Positions 1-7,465 of a stretch of 10,003 nt of DNA are shown here, piece by piece. The notes below the pieces were generated by a model. The model worked only from the letters and a program-made list of their open reading frames with translations. It had not been told where the DNA came from and searched no databases. Numbering within the stretch: position 1 is the stretch's first letter; every line of letters begins with the position of its first letter. The DNA is from Desulfuromonadaceae bacterium GWC2_58_13 (GTDB lineage Bacteria > Desulfobacterota > Desulfuromonadia > Desulfuromonadales > Trichloromonadaceae), in assembly GCA_001825565.1 (NCBI GenBank), contig MHXM01000186.1:1-10003 (forward strand). Direction: 5' to 3'. The position numbers and the translations under genes are program-made.

Positions 1-1017
1 GACGAACCGACGCACCCCTTCTTCGATGGGGGTGGCCGGCTTGAAACCGACATCGGCGGTCAACGCCTCGACATCGGCATAGGTGGCCGGGACATCCCCC
101 GGCTGGATCGGCAGCAGGTTCTTCTCGGCTTTTTTGCCCAGGGCCGCCTCCAGCGTCTCGATGAGATACATCAATTCCACCGGATTGTTGTTGCCAATGT
201 TGTACAGCCGGTAGGGGGCGGCGCTGGTGCCGGGATCCGGCGCATCGCCGTTCCATTCGGTATTGGCCGTGGCAATCTTGTCGGTGACCCGGATAATGCC
301 CTCGACGATGTCGTCGATAAAGGTAAAGTCCCGGCGCATTTTGCCATAGTTGAACACATCGATGGGACGGCCCTCGAGAATCGCCCGGGTGAAGAGGAAC
401 AGCGCCATGTCCGGACGTCCCCAGGGACCGTAGACGGTAAAAAAACGCAGTCCCGTGCAGGGGAGCCGGTAAAGATGGGCATAGGTGTGGGCCATCAGTT
501 CGTTGGCTTTTTTCGTCGCCGCGTACAGGGAAACGGGGTGATCCACGTTGTGATGCACCGAAAAAGGCATCCGGGTGTTGGCCCCGTAAACGGAGGAGGA
601 AGAGGCATAGACCAGATGTTTGACGCCGTTATGGCGGCAGCCTTCAAGGATGTTGACAAAGCCGACCAGGTTGCTGTCGACATACGCATGGGGATTCTGC
701 AACGAATAGCGCACCCCGGCCTGAGCGGCCAGATTCACCACTTTGTCGAAGGGTTCGGCGGCAAACAGAGCGGGTATACCCTCGCGGTCAGCCAGATCGA
801 GATTAACAAAACGAAAATTGGGGTGCCCTTCGAGTTGCGCCAAGCGGGCCTGTTTCAAGGAAACATCATAGTAATCGTTCAGGTTGTCCAGGCCAACGAC
901 CTGATCGCCTCGCGCCAGCAGGCGCCTAGTGAGATGAAAACCGATGAACCCGGCGGAGCCGGTCACCAGAATCCGAGCGGGCCGAGGAGATCTGGACGAT
1001 TGCAAAAGGTCGGTCAT
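1..1017 (-). CDS. UDP-glucuronate 4-epimerase-like NAD-dependent epimerase (3' end cut by window)
   Basis: This is an extended short-chain dehydrogenase/reductase (SDR) nucleotide-sugar epimerase. The 339 codons visible are close to the roughly 335-350 residues usual for the family, so only the extreme C-terminus is missing. Visible landmarks are the NAD-binding TGSAGFIG at residues 19-26, the acidic LDNLNDYYD at 43-51, NLAAQAGVRYS at 95-105, ASSSSVYG at 138-145, and the catalytic Y165-x3-K169 pair. The stretches AQAGVRYS, TVYGPWGRPDMA and RDFTFIDDIVEGI are typical of UDP-glucuronate 4-epimerases, which make UDP-galacturonate for capsule, LPS or exopolysaccharide. A related epimerase or dehydratase specificity cannot be excluded. 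The ATG at 1017 is preceded by AGGTG at suitable spacing. The gene lies 43 bp after the PHP phosphatase gene on the same strand, so both are probably co-transcribed as part of a polysaccharide locus continuing to the left of the window. Confidence 0.9.
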   Translation of the reverse strand, partial: MTDLLQSSRSPRPARILVTGSAGFIGFHLTRRLLARGDQVVGLDNLNDYYDVSLKQARLAQLEGHPNFRFVNLDLADREGIPALFAAEPFDKVVNLAAQAGVRYSLQNPHAYVDSNLVGFVNILEGCRHNGVKHLVYASSSSVYGANTRMPFSVHHNVDHPVSLYAATKKANELMAHTYAHLYRLPCTGLRFFTVYGPWGRPDMALFLFTRAILEGRPIDVFNYGKMRRDFTFIDDIVEGIIRVTDKIATANTEWNGDAPDPGTSAAPYRLYNIGNNNPVELMYLIETLEAALGKKAEKNLLPIQPGDVPATYADVEALTADVGFKPATPIEEGVRRFV

Positions 1018-1060
1018 GCGTACACCTATCAGGTTATTGGCTATCGGATAGCGGATGATT

Positions 1061-1813
1061 TCAGATAAACAACCGGCCCGCGGATAAAAGCTGCCGGTGA
1101 TCGGGGGTTAGACGAGAAACCTTTTCGATGCCGTCGGAGATCATGATTTCGAGTCCTGGCAGCGGATGGGAATCGCTGCCGAGGCAGCTGTACAGTCCGG
1201 CCTCAAGCAGGGCTACCGCCCGTTTCTCGACGAGCTTGCCGTAACGCCCGGCAAAACTGCCGAGATTCCCCTGAAACAGGCAACCGAGGCCCTGCAACTG
1301 CGACAGCAGATCGGAGGGTGGTTTCGACACGCCCCCTCCAAACCACCGCCGGGCCCTTGCCCACAAACCCTCATCCGGCTCCGGCGCCACGATAAGGTTG
1401 CAGCGTTCTGGATGAGCGATCAATGGGACGTAGCCACTGGCAACGATCTGCCGGATATTCTCGACGATCAGGTCGCATCCGGCCCAGTTGGGCGCCTCGA
1501 CCAGCAGCAGCCGCGACTGGCCGAGCGGCTGGAGATCGGGCAATTCCTCGAAGAAACGGCTGTCGAGATAATATTCCATCCCCGGCCAAAGCCGCAACGG
1601 AATTTCAGCCAGATCCAAGGCCTGTTGCAGGCGCGCAACCCGATCCCGCACGATGGCCGGGGTGTTCTCGTACAAGCCACTGATGCAGTGCGGCGTGCAG
1701 TACACCTCGGAAAATCCGTGACCGGCCAGGATTCTGGCCATGACGACAGCCCCTTCCAGCGTCTCGGGTCCATCGTCGATTCCGAACAGCAGATGACAGT
1801 GGCAATCAATCAA
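1061..1813 (-). CDS. PHP-domain protein-tyrosine phosphatase, CpsB/CapC/YwqE family
   Basis: This 250-residue protein is a metal-dependent PHP phosphohydrolase of the CpsB/CapC/YwqE type. Family members dephosphorylate tyrosines on bacterial tyrosine kinases and so control capsule or exopolysaccharide assembly. Metal ligands are visible in order: H5-x-H7 with IDDGP at 12-16, the TPH motif with H42, E80 in GMEYY, H134 in IAHPER, and D214/H216 in GSDSH. The N-terminus (IDCHCHLLFGIDDGP) is canonical, which fixes the start at a TTG codon at 1813; an in-frame stop just upstream leaves no ATG option. A short Arg/Gly-rich stretch around 150-165 looks like an insertion compared with the usual compact family members. 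No BY-kinase partner is in the window. The downstream sugar-nucleotide epimerase supports a polysaccharide role. A protein-tyrosine substrate is inferred from the family, not shown. Confidence 0.9.
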   Translation of the reverse strand: MIDCHCHLLFGIDDGPETLEGAVVMARILAGHGFSEVYCTPHCISGLYENTPAIVRDRVARLQQALDLAEIPLRLWPGMEYYLDSRFFEELPDLQPLGQSRLLLVEAPNWAGCDLIVENIRQIVASGYVPLIAHPERCNLIVAPEPDEGLWARARRWFGGGVSKPPSDLLSQLQGLGCLFQGNLGSFAGRYGKLVEKRAVALLEAGLYSCLGSDSHPLPGLEIMISDGIEKVSRLTPDHRQLLSAGRLFI

Positions 1814-1876
1814 AACACACCCGCAACATCAACCTCCAAATCCCCATGGCAAAAAGTCAATCCATCAAATTATTGA

Positions 1877-1906
1877 AATATACCAGCCCCCAGATACCTG
1901 CCGCAA
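1877..1906 (-). promoter_or_regulatory. Candidate sigma-70 promoter for the PHP phosphatase-epimerase pair
   Basis: Reading the minus strand, TTGCGG (1906-1901) is followed after 18 bp by TATATT (1882-1877). The -10 box differs from consensus at one base and is preceded by TGG, an extended -10 signature. Initiation near 1870 would give a leader of about 57 nt before the TTG start at 1813. The location, in the 105-bp gap after the permease gene, fits a separate transcription start for the polysaccharide genes. Prediction by eye only; the -35 box is weak. Confidence 0.4.
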
Positions 1907-1918
1907 CGCCAAAACCCG

Positions 1919-2893
1919 TTACGAATTGCGTATGCGGGGATCGGCCAGGGCGTAACTCATATCGGCAATCAGGTTGCCAACCAGGGTCAGGACCGCACCG
2001 ATCACCAGAATACCCATGATTAACGGATAGTCCCGCATCATGACGCCATCGTAGAACAATTTGCCCATGCCGGGTATGGCGAAAATAGTCTCGAAAATTA
2101 CGCTGCCGCCAATCAGGCCGGGTACCGACAGTCCGAGAATGGTAATCACCGGCAGCAGAGCATTGCGCAGGGCATGACGATAAATCACCGCCCGCTCCGA
2201 CAGCCCCTTGGCCCGGGCGGTTAAAATGTAATCCTGACGAATCACTTCAAGCATGTTGGAGCGCATGTAGCGGGAGAACCCGGCCAACCCGCCAAAGGCG
2301 GAAACCAGCACGGGCAGAATCAGATGATGGATGACATCCCAAAGTTTACCGTACCAGCTCAGATAATCGAAGCCGAGCGATTTGATGCCGACTATCGGGA
2401 ACAGGCCGAGCCGCATGCCGAGCAGATCCATCAGCAGCAACGCCAGCCAGAACGAGGGCGTGGCAAACCCTACAAAGACGAATATGGTGGTTAACCGGTC
2501 GAACAGTGAATTCCGCCGGGTCGCCGAAAGAATGCCAATGGGGATGGCCACCGCCAGAATCGCCGTGATGGAGAGAACATTGATCAGAATTGTAATGGGG
2601 AGGCGCTCGACAATCTTGTCGCCCACGGGCCGGTTGTCCTGGGCGAAGGAATCGCCGAAATCGAACCGAGCCAGTCGGCCCAGCCAGCGCCCGTACTGCA
2701 CGTACAGCGGCTGATCCAGGCCGTACTGTGCCCGCAGCCGTTCCTGCAGTTCGGCGCTGGCCTGGGGATTGAGCTGGGTCTGCAGGTCGGTGGGTTCGCC
2801 GGGAGCCAGATGGATGACCACAAAGGAAATCAGGGTGATTCCCAACAGCAGGGGGACCATCAGGAGCATGCGGCCAAGTAAGTATCTCAACAT
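1919..2893 (-). CDS. DppB/OppB-type ABC transporter permease
   Basis: This is a full-length (324 aa) inner-membrane permease of the dipeptide/oligopeptide/nickel importer family. It has the typical N-terminus with a first membrane helix at about 9-29, then PGEP at 31-34, a periplasmic loop with AQYGLDQPLYVQYGRW at 55-70, and further helices near 99-122, 132-155, 190-210, 248-272 and 290-312. The cytoplasmic EAA loop that contacts the ATPase is at about 221-248 (LTARAKGL...RNALLP). The C-terminus ends in YALADPRIR, the usual DppB ending. The ATG at 2893 has AGGTCC upstream. The gene starts 80 bp after the binding-protein gene and very likely works with it. A DppC-type second permease and DppD/DppF ATPases would normally follow, but the next gene is the unrelated PHP phosphatase. 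The transported substrate cannot be read from the sequence. Confidence 0.93.
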   Translation of the reverse strand: MLRYLLGRMLLMVPLLLGITLISFVVIHLAPGEPTDLQTQLNPQASAELQERLRAQYGLDQPLYVQYGRWLGRLARFDFGDSFAQDNRPVGDKIVERLPITILINVLSITAILAVAIPIGILSATRRNSLFDRLTTIFVFVGFATPSFWLALLLMDLLGMRLGLFPIVGIKSLGFDYLSWYGKLWDVIHHLILPVLVSAFGGLAGFSRYMRSNMLEVIRQDYILTARAKGLSERAVIYRHALRNALLPVITILGLSVPGLIGGSVIFETIFAIPGMGKLFYDGVMMRDYPLIMGILVIGAVLTLVGNLIADMSYALADPRIRNS

Positions 2894-2973
2894 ATCAGGA
2901 CCTGCGCCTCACGGGTTCCATCAAGAAAAACATCGGCGAATCGAAAGCTTTCATCATTTTGTTAAAACCATTT

Positions 2974-4584
2974 CTAGCGCTGGTATTTCTGTTCCTTCTC
3001 TGGCACATACCATTTAATGAAATTGTAACGGATACCGGCAGGGGCCGCTTCCACTCCACGGAAGCGTCTGGCAACCACCGGCAGCGCCTCGGAAACATAG
3101 AGAAAGGTATACGGCTGTTCTTCGGCCAGAATCGCCTGAAAACGGTCGTAACAGGCCTTGCGCTCCTGCTGATCGAAGGTCCGCCGCCCCTTTTCCAGCA
3201 GCTCGTCGACTTCCGGATTTTTGAACCTGATGAAATTCAGCTCGCGCGGCCCGGTCTTGCTCGAATGCCAGATGTCGTACTGATCGGGCTCGGGACTGCC
3301 GGACCAAGCGAGAATGGTGGCTTCGAAGTTGCCCGGGTTGATGAATTCCTTGAGGAACGAAGCCCACTCGATCACCCGCAGCTTCACCTCGATGCCGACT
3401 TCCTGCAGGCGGCGCTGGATAATTTCGCCGCTTTTCACTCGCAGGTCGTTCCCCTGATTGGTGACGATGGTGAAGGAAAACTTCTGGCCGTCCTTATCCA
3501 GGATTCCGTCTCCGTCGCTATCCCGCCATCCGGCTTCGGCAAACAAAGCTTTCGCCTTGGCGGCATCATGGGGATATCGTCGTACATCCGGATTGTAGAC
3601 CCAGGTATCCGGCTTGTAGGGACCGGTCGCCACCTGCCCAAGACCGAGCAGGACGCCGTCGATGATTTCCTGTTTGTCGATCGCATGGGCGATGGCCTGG
3701 CGGACCCGCTTATCCTGAAACAAGGGACGGTTGAGATTGTAGCCCAGATAGGTGTAGCCGAAGGCGAGATAACGATATTTCTCAAAGCGACGCTTGAACG
3801 CCAGGGTGTCGGTCTGGGTCTGGTACTGGATCGGCGTCAGCCCCATGAAATCGAGACCGCCGGACTGTAGTTCAAGAAACTGGGTGGACAGGTCGGGAAT
3901 GATCCGGTACAGCACCCGGCGGATGTACGGCTGGCCTTCGAAATAATCGGGATTCGATTCGAGCACCAGGGTTTCCCCCGGTTTCCATTCGACGAACCGG
4001 AACGGGCCGGTACCAACCGGCATCCGGGAGAGCGGACTCTTGGTGATCTCGGTGTGTTCCAGCAGATGCTTAGGCATGATCGACACGCCCCAGCTGCCGA
4101 GGGCGGGCGCGTAGGGCTTGTCGTAGGTGACCCGAAAGGTATAGAGGTCGGGAGCCTCGGCACGGGCGACCTGTTTGTAGGATTCGGCATAGGCGGTCGG
4201 CGTTTTCGGGTCGATGTAGACATTATATGTGAACAGAACATCTGCCGATGTAAAAGGAACACCATCATGCCAAAGAACCCCTTTGCGGAGATGAAAGGTG
4301 ATGGTCAGGTTGTCTTCCGAAATCTCCCAGGATTCGGCCAGTTCACCTTCAAGGATCAGGTCCTTGTTGTAGCGAATCAAACCATTGTAGACCAGGCCAT
4401 TGATATCCGAAGACGCGGAATCGGAGGCCAGAACCGGCAGCAGGTTGCTCGGCTCGCCGATGGATGCTTCGATGAAGGTATCGCCGTACGCCGGTGCCGC
4501 CGTCGAATTATCGTCCGGCATGACAACCTCCTGCTTTTGGCAACCGCAACAGAGCAGAATGAGTAAAATCAGCAGAATACGCAT
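2974..4584 (-). CDS. Family-5 extracellular solute-binding lipoprotein (peptide/nickel-type)
   Basis: This is the periplasmic binding component of a peptide-type ABC importer (SBP_bac_5 family), 536 residues from the chosen start. The N-terminus is a short hydrophobic signal (MRILLILLILL) ending in CCGC, so C15 is the likely lipidated cysteine, although the lipobox is unusual in having cysteines at -3 and -2. Family signatures follow: ELAESWEIS...LTITFHLRKGVLWHDG near 79-108, then VGTGPFRFVEW, then RVRQAIAHAIDK. A DSDGDGILDKDG acidic loop is also common in this family. The preferred start is 4584, with GGGAGG about 12 nt upstream. An alternative in-frame ATG at 4617 would add 11 residues and a more basic n-region. 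Starts farther upstream would run into the hairpin. The adjacent DppB-type permease is its likely partner. Substrate unknown. Confidence 0.92.
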   Translation of the reverse strand: MRILLILLILLCCGCQKQEVVMPDDNSTAAPAYGDTFIEASIGEPSNLLPVLASDSASSDINGLVYNGLIRYNKDLILEGELAESWEISEDNLTITFHLRKGVLWHDGVPFTSADVLFTYNVYIDPKTPTAYAESYKQVARAEAPDLYTFRVTYDKPYAPALGSWGVSIMPKHLLEHTEITKSPLSRMPVGTGPFRFVEWKPGETLVLESNPDYFEGQPYIRRVLYRIIPDLSTQFLELQSGGLDFMGLTPIQYQTQTDTLAFKRRFEKYRYLAFGYTYLGYNLNRPLFQDKRVRQAIAHAIDKQEIIDGVLLGLGQVATGPYKPDTWVYNPDVRRYPHDAAKAKALFAEAGWRDSDGDGILDKDGQKFSFTIVTNQGNDLRVKSGEIIQRRLQEVGIEVKLRVIEWASFLKEFINPGNFEATILAWSGSPEPDQYDIWHSSKTGPRELNFIRFKNPEVDELLEKGRRTFDQQERKACYDRFQAILAEEQPYTFLYVSEALPVVARRFRGVEAAPAGIRYNFIKWYVPEKEQKYQR

Positions 4585-4643
4585 ATTTCTCGTCAGCCTC
4601 CCGGAAAAAACCTGCATGGAATCAGCGTTGCCAGCAGAACAGA

Positions 4644-4695
4644 AAGAACGGCCCATTCCCTGGCAAGAAAAAACTTCAGGGAATGGGCCGTTCTT
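4644..4695 (-). terminator. 19-bp perfect inverted repeat overlapping a stop codon; probable terminator or attenuator
   Basis: The arms 4677-4695 and 4644-4662 are perfectly complementary over 19 bp, separated by a 14-nt loop. In the minus-strand transcript the first arm contains the last codons and first two bases of the TGA stop of the LolA/LolB-like lipoprotein gene. The second arm is followed by a U-rich but interrupted tail (TCTGTTCT). On the opposite strand no T-rich tract follows, so any terminator activity should be directional. It lies between the lipoprotein gene and the binding-protein gene and would separate or attenuate the two. An mRNA-stabilising or processing hairpin is the alternative. 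Confidence 0.65.
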
Positions 4696-5476
4696 CATAA
4701 CCCTCGGGAGTTGCCAGGCGAAAACGCGGTCCCTCGGAAACCACGTTGGTCGCAAGTTCGGAAAAGGTCAGCGAAGCCTCGGCCTGCTGCTGGGGCATTT
4801 CCATGGAGGCGGAGCGGGGGAACGGAGACTCTCCTTCTGAAAAATTTTCATACTTGACCCGCAATGCCAGGTTATCACCTTGATAATAAACACTTTCCAC
4901 AAGCCTCTGATTCGGATCAAACCACAGTTCCTGGCGACCATTTTCCGTCCCCTGCAATTGCAACAGATAGTCTCCGGCCAAACCGACACTGCCGGTCAGA
5001 CTCTCATAAGGAATCACCGGCACCTGGTACAGAAGTAGATGGACCAGATCGGCCAGTTGCAGCGGGAGCCGGGTAAAACGCTGCAGATTACGCGACGAGG
5101 CCTCCCCCCGGAACATCAGACCTTCTCCCGGAACCATGACCGCCAGTTCAGTTCCGTCCGTAACCATCAGCATCAGGGGTGAGCCGAAACCAAAAGGGTT
5201 CAGCGTTTCGGCCCGAAAACGGTCGGGTTTCTCAACCAGTAGAGCCTGGGTCATCGTGGCGGTTTTCCCCTGCCACACCACATGTACCCTGGCCACCCCT
5301 TCGAGCGACTGGAACATGGCCCCGGTTTTCCGCAGGCGATCCCACAGCTGCATTTCCATCTCGGGCGACAACGGTTCCCGACCAGGGATTGATGAAATCC
5401 TGGCGGGCACGCAGGCGGAAACCAGCGTTCCGGCAATCAGTAGCAACACAACGAAAAACCTTTGTATCTTCTTCAA
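4676..5476 (-). CDS. LolA/LolB-like fold lipoprotein
   Basis: This 266-residue protein is a predicted lipoprotein: KK near the N-terminus, a hydrophobic segment at 7-19, and the lipobox VSAC with C22 as the lipidated residue. After a linker, the region from about 57 (SLEGVARVHVVWQG...) through KPDRFRAETLNPFG at 83-96 and ELAVMVPGEGLMFRG at 110-124 has the alternating strand pattern of the LolA/LolB superfamily, which includes carriers and receptors for outer-membrane lipoproteins. Identity as true LolB is not certain; sequence in this superfamily is poorly conserved. The start is a TTG at 5476 with a weak upstream GGGG. It lies only 36 bp after the TPR lipoprotein stop, in the same reading frame, so the two are probably co-transcribed and may act together at the outer membrane. 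The final codons form one arm of a strong hairpin. Confidence 0.75.
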   Translation of the reverse strand: MKKIQRFFVVLLLIAGTLVSACVPARISSIPGREPLSPEMEMQLWDRLRKTGAMFQSLEGVARVHVVWQGKTATMTQALLVEKPDRFRAETLNPFGFGSPLMLMVTDGTELAVMVPGEGLMFRGEASSRNLQRFTRLPLQLADLVHLLLYQVPVIPYESLTGSVGLAGDYLLQLQGTENGRQELWFDPNQRLVESVYYQGDNLALRVKYENFSEGESPFPRSASMEMPQQQAEASLTFSELATNVVSEGPRFRLATPEGYEERPIP

Positions 5477-5512
5477 TAGGAAACCCCGGGCTGGTTCATC
5501 AAGAAAGGAATA

Positions 5513-7246
5513 TCAGCGACCAACCTCGTCGAGCTTGATCCGTACGGCTTCATCCTCGGGAGTTAGCTCTAGTACTTTTAAGTAGGTGGCCCGAGCCTGC
5601 TCGAACAGTTTCAATTCGCGGTAAGCATCGCCAAGATGCTGCAGCACGACGGGGTCCTTCGGCATCAAGTCAGCCGCCTTTTCGAGTTCCAAACGGGCAT
5701 CTTCAAATCGCTTCATCTTGTAATAGACCCAGCCGAGGGTATCGATGACGTGACCTTCGGGCTTAAGCGCAAAGGCGCGATTCGCCAGGTCCAGCGCCTC
5801 GTCGAGATTCTCACCATCCTCGGCGAAGGAATACGCCAGAAAATTAAGTGCTTCGGCGTGATCCGGAGAGGCTATAAGCACTTGCCGCATCACTTCGATC
5901 GCTTGCGTCCTCTGCTTGTTACGTTCGAGGGTTACCCCCTTGTGATAGAGGAGGCCACTATCCTGGGGAAAAGAAACCAGGCCCCGGTCAAGTGCGGCCA
6001 ACGCTTCATCCAAACGATTTTGATCCTCATAAAGAGAAGCAAAAAAAGCGTAGAGTTCGGGGCTCTCGCTCCCTTTGGCGAGAAGTTTTTCGAGGATCGT
6101 AATGGCCTCGCCAGTCCGACCGAGACGATGATTGAGGTAACTCATGTGGGCCATGGCATCGTCGTAAAGTTCCGAATCCTCGGGAATGGCCGAGAAGGCC
6201 TGCAACGCCCCCGGAAAGTCATTGCTCCGTTCCAGGGCAGTTCCCAGATAAAAACCCGCCTGATGCAAATCAGGATGACTTTTGAGAATGTCGGCAAAGA
6301 CCCCGGCTGCGGCAGTCCAGTTTTCCTGTTCAAGATAAATCAGACCGATCTTGCGAAACGCTTCGAGATCATCGGGACGAATCCGCAGCAGGTCATCCAG
6401 TTCTTTAAGAGCCTGATCATACTCCTGGTTGGCAATGTACATGCGGACGATATGATGACGCATGTTAACATTGTCCGGGTCGTCGATCAGCAGCTTGCGA
6501 TAAATCATCAGGGCCTGATCAAACTCGCCCATTTCCTCATGAAGGCTGCCGAGTTCGAAATAAACGGATTGGGTATCCGGAGAACGTTCCAGCAGCGCAT
6601 TGTAGGTTTCGGTGGCCAATCCCGTCAGCCCCATCTCCTGGTATAGCCGCGCCAGGGTGACCTGCCCCCTGACCGACTCGGGATGATTAACGGTAAACGC
6701 CTTGAGTATCTCGACCGCCTGCTCGAAATTGTCGTTACGGGCATGAGTGATGGCCAACAGCAAGGGGGCATCTTCCCGTTCTGGCGCGAGATCGTTAACC
6801 CGGGTGAAGGCCTGGATGGCTTTTTCATTATTGCCCGCATGAAAAGACAGGTTGCCCAGCAGAAGATACGCGTCGACAAACCGCGGATCCTGGATAATGG
6901 CATCCTCGGCGGCCCGGATGGCCTGTTCCCCCTGGCCGAGAGACAAGTACTGTTCGGCCAGGGAATAGCGAAGAAAAGGATCGTGAGGATCAAGCTCCGC
7001 GGCCCGTTTCAACCGCTGCAACGCCCCTTCCCCATCGCCTTCGAGGGCCAATAGGCGCGATTCGATATAGAGAGCCTCGGCCTCGGCAACAGAACCCTCG
7101 GGACCAGGATTCTCGTTTTTGCTGGATTCGCCGGTCCCCTGCTGACTCTGCGCCGGCAGTTCCATGGAGCAGGCCGAGGCGATAAAGACCACACTCAGAA
7201 GCGAAAAAGTTCGGGTACAGCCTGCAAAATATCGAAAAATAGTCAA
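5513..7246 (-). CDS. TPR-repeat lipoprotein (about 15 tetratricopeptide repeats)
   Basis: This 577-residue protein has an N-terminal signal ending in ASAC, with C26 as the likely lipidated cysteine, a short low-complexity Ser/Gln/Glu linker, and then about 15 consecutive 33-35-residue tetratricopeptide repeats from roughly residue 53 to the end. Repeats show the usual pattern, for example a Gly/Ala-rich first helix, F/Y-x-x-A in the second helix and P at the turn (AELDPHD, IIQDPRF, LELTPED). TPR superhelices are protein-docking scaffolds, so an envelope assembly or lipoprotein-handling role is likely, but no partner can be named. The start is TTG at 7246; an in-frame stop lies 24-30 bp upstream, no ATG precedes the signal peptide, and the ribosome binding site is weak. 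It is the first gene after the divergent intergenic region and is probably co-transcribed with the LolA/LolB-like gene. Confidence 0.88.
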   Translation of the reverse strand: MTIFRYFAGCTRTFSLLSVVFIASACSMELPAQSQQGTGESSKNENPGPEGSVAEAEALYIESRLLALEGDGEGALQRLKRAAELDPHDPFLRYSLAEQYLSLGQGEQAIRAAEDAIIQDPRFVDAYLLLGNLSFHAGNNEKAIQAFTRVNDLAPEREDAPLLLAITHARNDNFEQAVEILKAFTVNHPESVRGQVTLARLYQEMGLTGLATETYNALLERSPDTQSVYFELGSLHEEMGEFDQALMIYRKLLIDDPDNVNMRHHIVRMYIANQEYDQALKELDDLLRIRPDDLEAFRKIGLIYLEQENWTAAAGVFADILKSHPDLHQAGFYLGTALERSNDFPGALQAFSAIPEDSELYDDAMAHMSYLNHRLGRTGEAITILEKLLAKGSESPELYAFFASLYEDQNRLDEALAALDRGLVSFPQDSGLLYHKGVTLERNKQRTQAIEVMRQVLIASPDHAEALNFLAYSFAEDGENLDEALDLANRAFALKPEGHVIDTLGWVYYKMKRFEDARLELEKAADLMPKDPVVLQHLGDAYRELKLFEQARATYLKVLELTPEDEAVRIKLDEVGR

Positions 7247-7341
7247 AGCCGGATATCCGTGATAAAGAGGAAGGCATTATGAGAAAACAGGAATCATTTA
7301 ACCGGGCGGAACCCACTACGAACACCGTAAATTCAGTGTTA

Positions 7342-7370
7342 AAACTAACATACCGAGGGTGGACCGTCAA
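7342..7370 (-). promoter_or_regulatory. Candidate sigma-70 promoter for the TPR lipoprotein gene
   Basis: On the minus strand TTGACG (7370-7365) matches five of six -35 consensus bases. With the ideal 17-bp spacer it is followed by TAGTTT (7347-7342), a weak -10 box. The predicted leader to the TTG start at 7246 is about 90 nt. The strong -35 is the main support; this is by-eye prediction. Confidence 0.35.
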
Positions 7371-7394
7371 TTACATTGCCTCGGGAAAAGCATC

Positions 7395-7422
7395 TTTACA
7401 TTCTCCGGTTACCTGTTATTGT
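7395..7422 (+). promoter_or_regulatory. Candidate sigma-70 promoter for the kinase-like gene
   Basis: TTTACA (7395-7400) and TATTGT (7417-7422) are separated by 16 bp in an AT-rich stretch. Initiation near 7430 would leave a leader of about 100 nt before the ATG at 7528 and would place the palindrome at 7466-7487 within the leader, about 40-60 nt downstream of the start of transcription. Prediction by eye only. Confidence 0.3.
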
Positions 7423-7465
7423 TTTATGTAAAATCAACAGCTTAGATATTTCAGGCGGATCAAGA

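Noticed and set aside
475..1068. Plus-strand open frame of 197 codons opposite the epimerase gene
   Set aside because: It lies antisense to a clearly conserved epimerase, has no recognisable domain, and its composition is that of a shadow frame.
2959..3870. Long plus-strand open frame of 303 codons
   Set aside because: It is antisense to the conserved substrate-binding protein and has no family features; GC-rich codon use creates such frames.
4585..4755. Longer N-terminus for the substrate-binding protein
   Set aside because: The frame is open to 4755 but would place about 57 residues before a clear lipoprotein signal peptide and run through the hairpin and the end of the upstream gene. The start at 4584 (or 4617) fits better.
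5636..6646. Plus-strand open frame of 336 codons
   Set aside because: It is entirely opposite the TPR-repeat gene; its length comes from the repeated codon pattern of the TPR coding strand, and it shows no domain of its own.
7321..7340. AACAC...GTGTT inverted repeat near the leftward promoter
   Set aside because: Only five base pairs with a ten-base loop; expected by chance.
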